This document shows positions 62,704 through 64,000 of a stretch of DNA of 64,000 bases, one piece after another (position 1 is the first letter of the stretch; each line of letters begins with the position of its first letter). The translations under genes and the position numbers were made by a program. The stretch is from Chryseobacterium sp. LAM-KRS1 (GTDB taxonomy: Bacteria; Bacteroidota; Bacteroidia; Flavobacteriales; Weeksellaceae), in contig NZ_JAAOIZ010000001.1 of the NCBI RefSeq assembly GCF_013184525.1, positions 186,001 to 250,000 on the forward strand. The letters run 5' to 3'. The notes beneath the pieces were generated by a model. It did no database searches, was not told the origin of the DNA, and was given only the letters and a program-made list of their open reading frames with translations.

Positions 62704-63585
62704 ATGGCTTCCGGTTTTTTTGCAATTTTAGATGATCTCGCTGCTCTTATGGATGATGTGGCTGTAACCAGTAAGATAGCAACTCAGAAAACTGCAGGGA
62801 TTTTGGGAGATGACCTGGCGGTAAATGCCGAAAAGGCTACAGGTTTCATTTCATCACGGGAGATACCTGTGTTATGGGCAATTACCAAAGGTTCTTTTAT
62901 TAATAAGCTAATTATTCTGCCGATCGCCTTTTTGCTACACTGGCTGTATAAGCCTGCAATAGAAATCATTCTTATTTTAGGAGGTTTTTACCTTGCATTC
63001 GAGGGAGTTGAAAAAATCATTGAGTTTTTATTTCATCGGGATAAAAAAGGACATGAAGTCATAGAAGAAAGCACAAAAAATGAAGATGATGAAAATTCAG
63101 AAAAATCGAAAATTAAATCAGCAATTACCACAGATTTTATTCTTTCAATCGAAATTGTAATTATCGCTCTTGGAACTGTTCTTGAAGAACAACATCCTCT
63201 ACTGACACAAATCATTACGGTAAGTTTGGTTTCTTTCCTGGCAACGATAGGAGTGTATGGTATTGTGGCTTTAATTGTAAGGATGGATGATGCCGGCTTT
63301 AAGCTGATCAGAAAGAGTAATGATAAAGGCTTTTTCTCCAAACTGGGGCATTTACTGGTGAAAGCATTACCTATTATTATTAAAATGCTGGCAATCGTGG
63401 GAACAATAGCCCTCATTTTGGTTTCCGGAGGAATTTTTGTTCATAATATAGCGTATCTTCATCATTTTCTCCCTGACTGGCCATCAGTACTTAAAGAGTT
63501 TACGTTTGGAATGATAGGGGGCTTACTTGCCGTGGCACTTTTTACATTAGGCAAAAAAATATATACTCTGGCAACCCGTAAATAG
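62704..63585 (+). CDS. DUF808 family membrane protein
   Basis: About 293 residues from MASGFFAILDDLAALMDDVA. The opening continues TSKIATQKTAGILGDDLAVN, followed by SREIPVLWAITKGSF, all typical of DUF808 (YedI-like) proteins. Five or six membrane helices with a charged cytoplasmic loop (HRDKKGHEVIEESTKNEDDE). Function unknown; an inner-membrane transporter or stress protein is possible. Confidence 0.85.
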   Translation: MASGFFAILDDLAALMDDVAVTSKIATQKTAGILGDDLAVNAEKATGFISSREIPVLWAITKGSFINKLIILPIAFLLHWLYKPAIEIILILGGFYLAFEGVEKIIEFLFHRDKKGHEVIEESTKNEDDENSEKSKIKSAITTDFILSIEIVIIALGTVLEEQHPLLTQIITVSLVSFLATIGVYGIVALIVRMDDAGFKLIRKSNDKGFFSKLGHLLVKALPIIIKMLAIVGTIALILVSGGIFVHNIAYLHHFLPDWPSVLKEFTFGMIGGLLAVALFTLGKKIYTLATRK

Positions 63586-63668
63586 ATGTATGCAGGTTCT
63601 CTTTTAAAAATAGACAGCAAGACGATTGACTTATCATTCTTGTTTACGCTGTATTATGTTTACGGCTC

Positions 63669-64000
63669 ATGAGGAATCTGTCCATTGATATATTGAAAAT
63701 TGTCCTTGCATTTTTTGTTGTCTTCCTGCACATGCATTTATTTCAGGATACCCGTCCTGTACTTGGTTTCGTACTTGTTAACGGGGTTTTCAGAATGGCG
63801 GTTCCCACATTTTTAATCATTACGGGATATTATTTTTATTACGTAGACAATACACAAAAGCTTAAAAAGTGGCTGGTAAGGACATTTTTGCTTTACCTGA
63901 TCTGGTCGCTGGTTTATATTCCCTTCTGGAAAAAAGAAGATGTATTCATAAACATTCTATTTGGATATCATCACTTATGGTATTTGATAGGAACTTTTTT
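63669..64000 (+). CDS. Acyltransferase family 3 protein, cut by window end
   Basis: The frame starts at the ATG at 63669 and is open to the window end (110 codons). It reads MRNLSIDILKIVLAFFVVFL then HMHLFQ, the usual opening of integral-membrane acyltransferases (OatA/NodX type) with the His of the R/H-x-x-x-F-H region. RMAVPTFLIITGYYFYY and WSLVYIPFWK follow. It likely O-acetylates a surface polysaccharide or lipid; the acceptor cannot be told. Confidence 0.75.
   Translation, partial: MRNLSIDILKIVLAFFVVFLHMHLFQDTRPVLGFVLVNGVFRMAVPTFLIITGYYFYYVDNTQKLKKWLVRTFLLYLIWSLVYIPFWKKEDVFINILFGYHHLWYLIGTF

Noticed and set aside
1..64000. tRNA, rRNA, riboswitch or prophage genes
   Set aside because: Intergenic regions were read for cloverleaf ends, rRNA stretches and known riboswitch cores; none was convincing, and no phage structural genes occur.

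Overview
The window looks like chromosome of a Flavobacteriia species, most likely Chryseobacterium or a close relative. Evidence: the -7 box TAnnTTTG recurs upstream of genes while Shine-Dalgarno sequences are absent; there is a T9SS type A sorting domain; and families typical of Bacteroidota are present (DUF6443 RHS proteins, DUF5686, DUF1599, BT_3928-like, REP-associated transposase debris). I saw no rRNA, tRNA or CRISPR array.

Layout. 0.2-7 kb: outer-membrane barrel, glucokinase, two tandem YceI proteins (the first behind an FNR-type box), a hydrolase, an ammonium transporter and L-serine dehydratase. 7-8.6 kb: a palindromic dispersed repeat, then tyrA on the minus strand preceded by a leader peptide with three consecutive Tyr codons and a terminator, i.e. 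a transcription attenuator. 8.6-17.1 kb: a three-gene operon with a T9SS-sorted protein and an RHS shell split into two polypeptides; the second ends in a predicted ADP-ribosyltransferase toxin domain and is followed 3 nt later by an immunity candidate. 17.1-24 kb: an accessory array in which small AT-rich immunity-like genes, most preceded by a decayed toxin-tip fragment, are separated by internally deleted REP/RAYT elements bounded by inverted REP palindromes and carrying their own terminator. This is the most unusual part of the window.

25-32 kb (mostly minus): a Kef-type antiporter with a USP-like tail, a small secreted protein, an operon of alanine dehydrogenase, a small anchored protein and a LytS/LytTR two-component pair, then tsaE and a membrane protein. 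32-36.8 kb (plus): dnaG without the usual zinc cysteines, clpP and a phytase-like esterase lipoprotein. 37-42.4 kb (minus): DUF1599, BT_3928-like protein, TerB-like protein, S9 peptidase, a small secreted protein and tpiA, divergent from folP. 43.6-50.6 kb (minus): M28 peptidase, a small protein, DUF5686 protein and alaS.

50.9-53.4 kb (plus): ECF sigma factor, zinc-finger anti-sigma candidate, DUF417/RclC-like protein and MsrAB, a plausible reactive-chlorine or oxidative-damage response unit. 53.4-56.1 kb (minus): a duplicated and decayed gene start, a membrane-anchored protein, and an ABC exporter permease and ATPase. 56.2-64 kb: an AAA ATPase with an altered Walker A motif, a DAO oxidoreductase, a small membrane protein, prfB, a DedA protein, a hydrolase, a TPR protein, a DUF808 protein and the start of an acyltransferase cut by the window end.

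All product calls come from reading motifs by eye; no database search was run.
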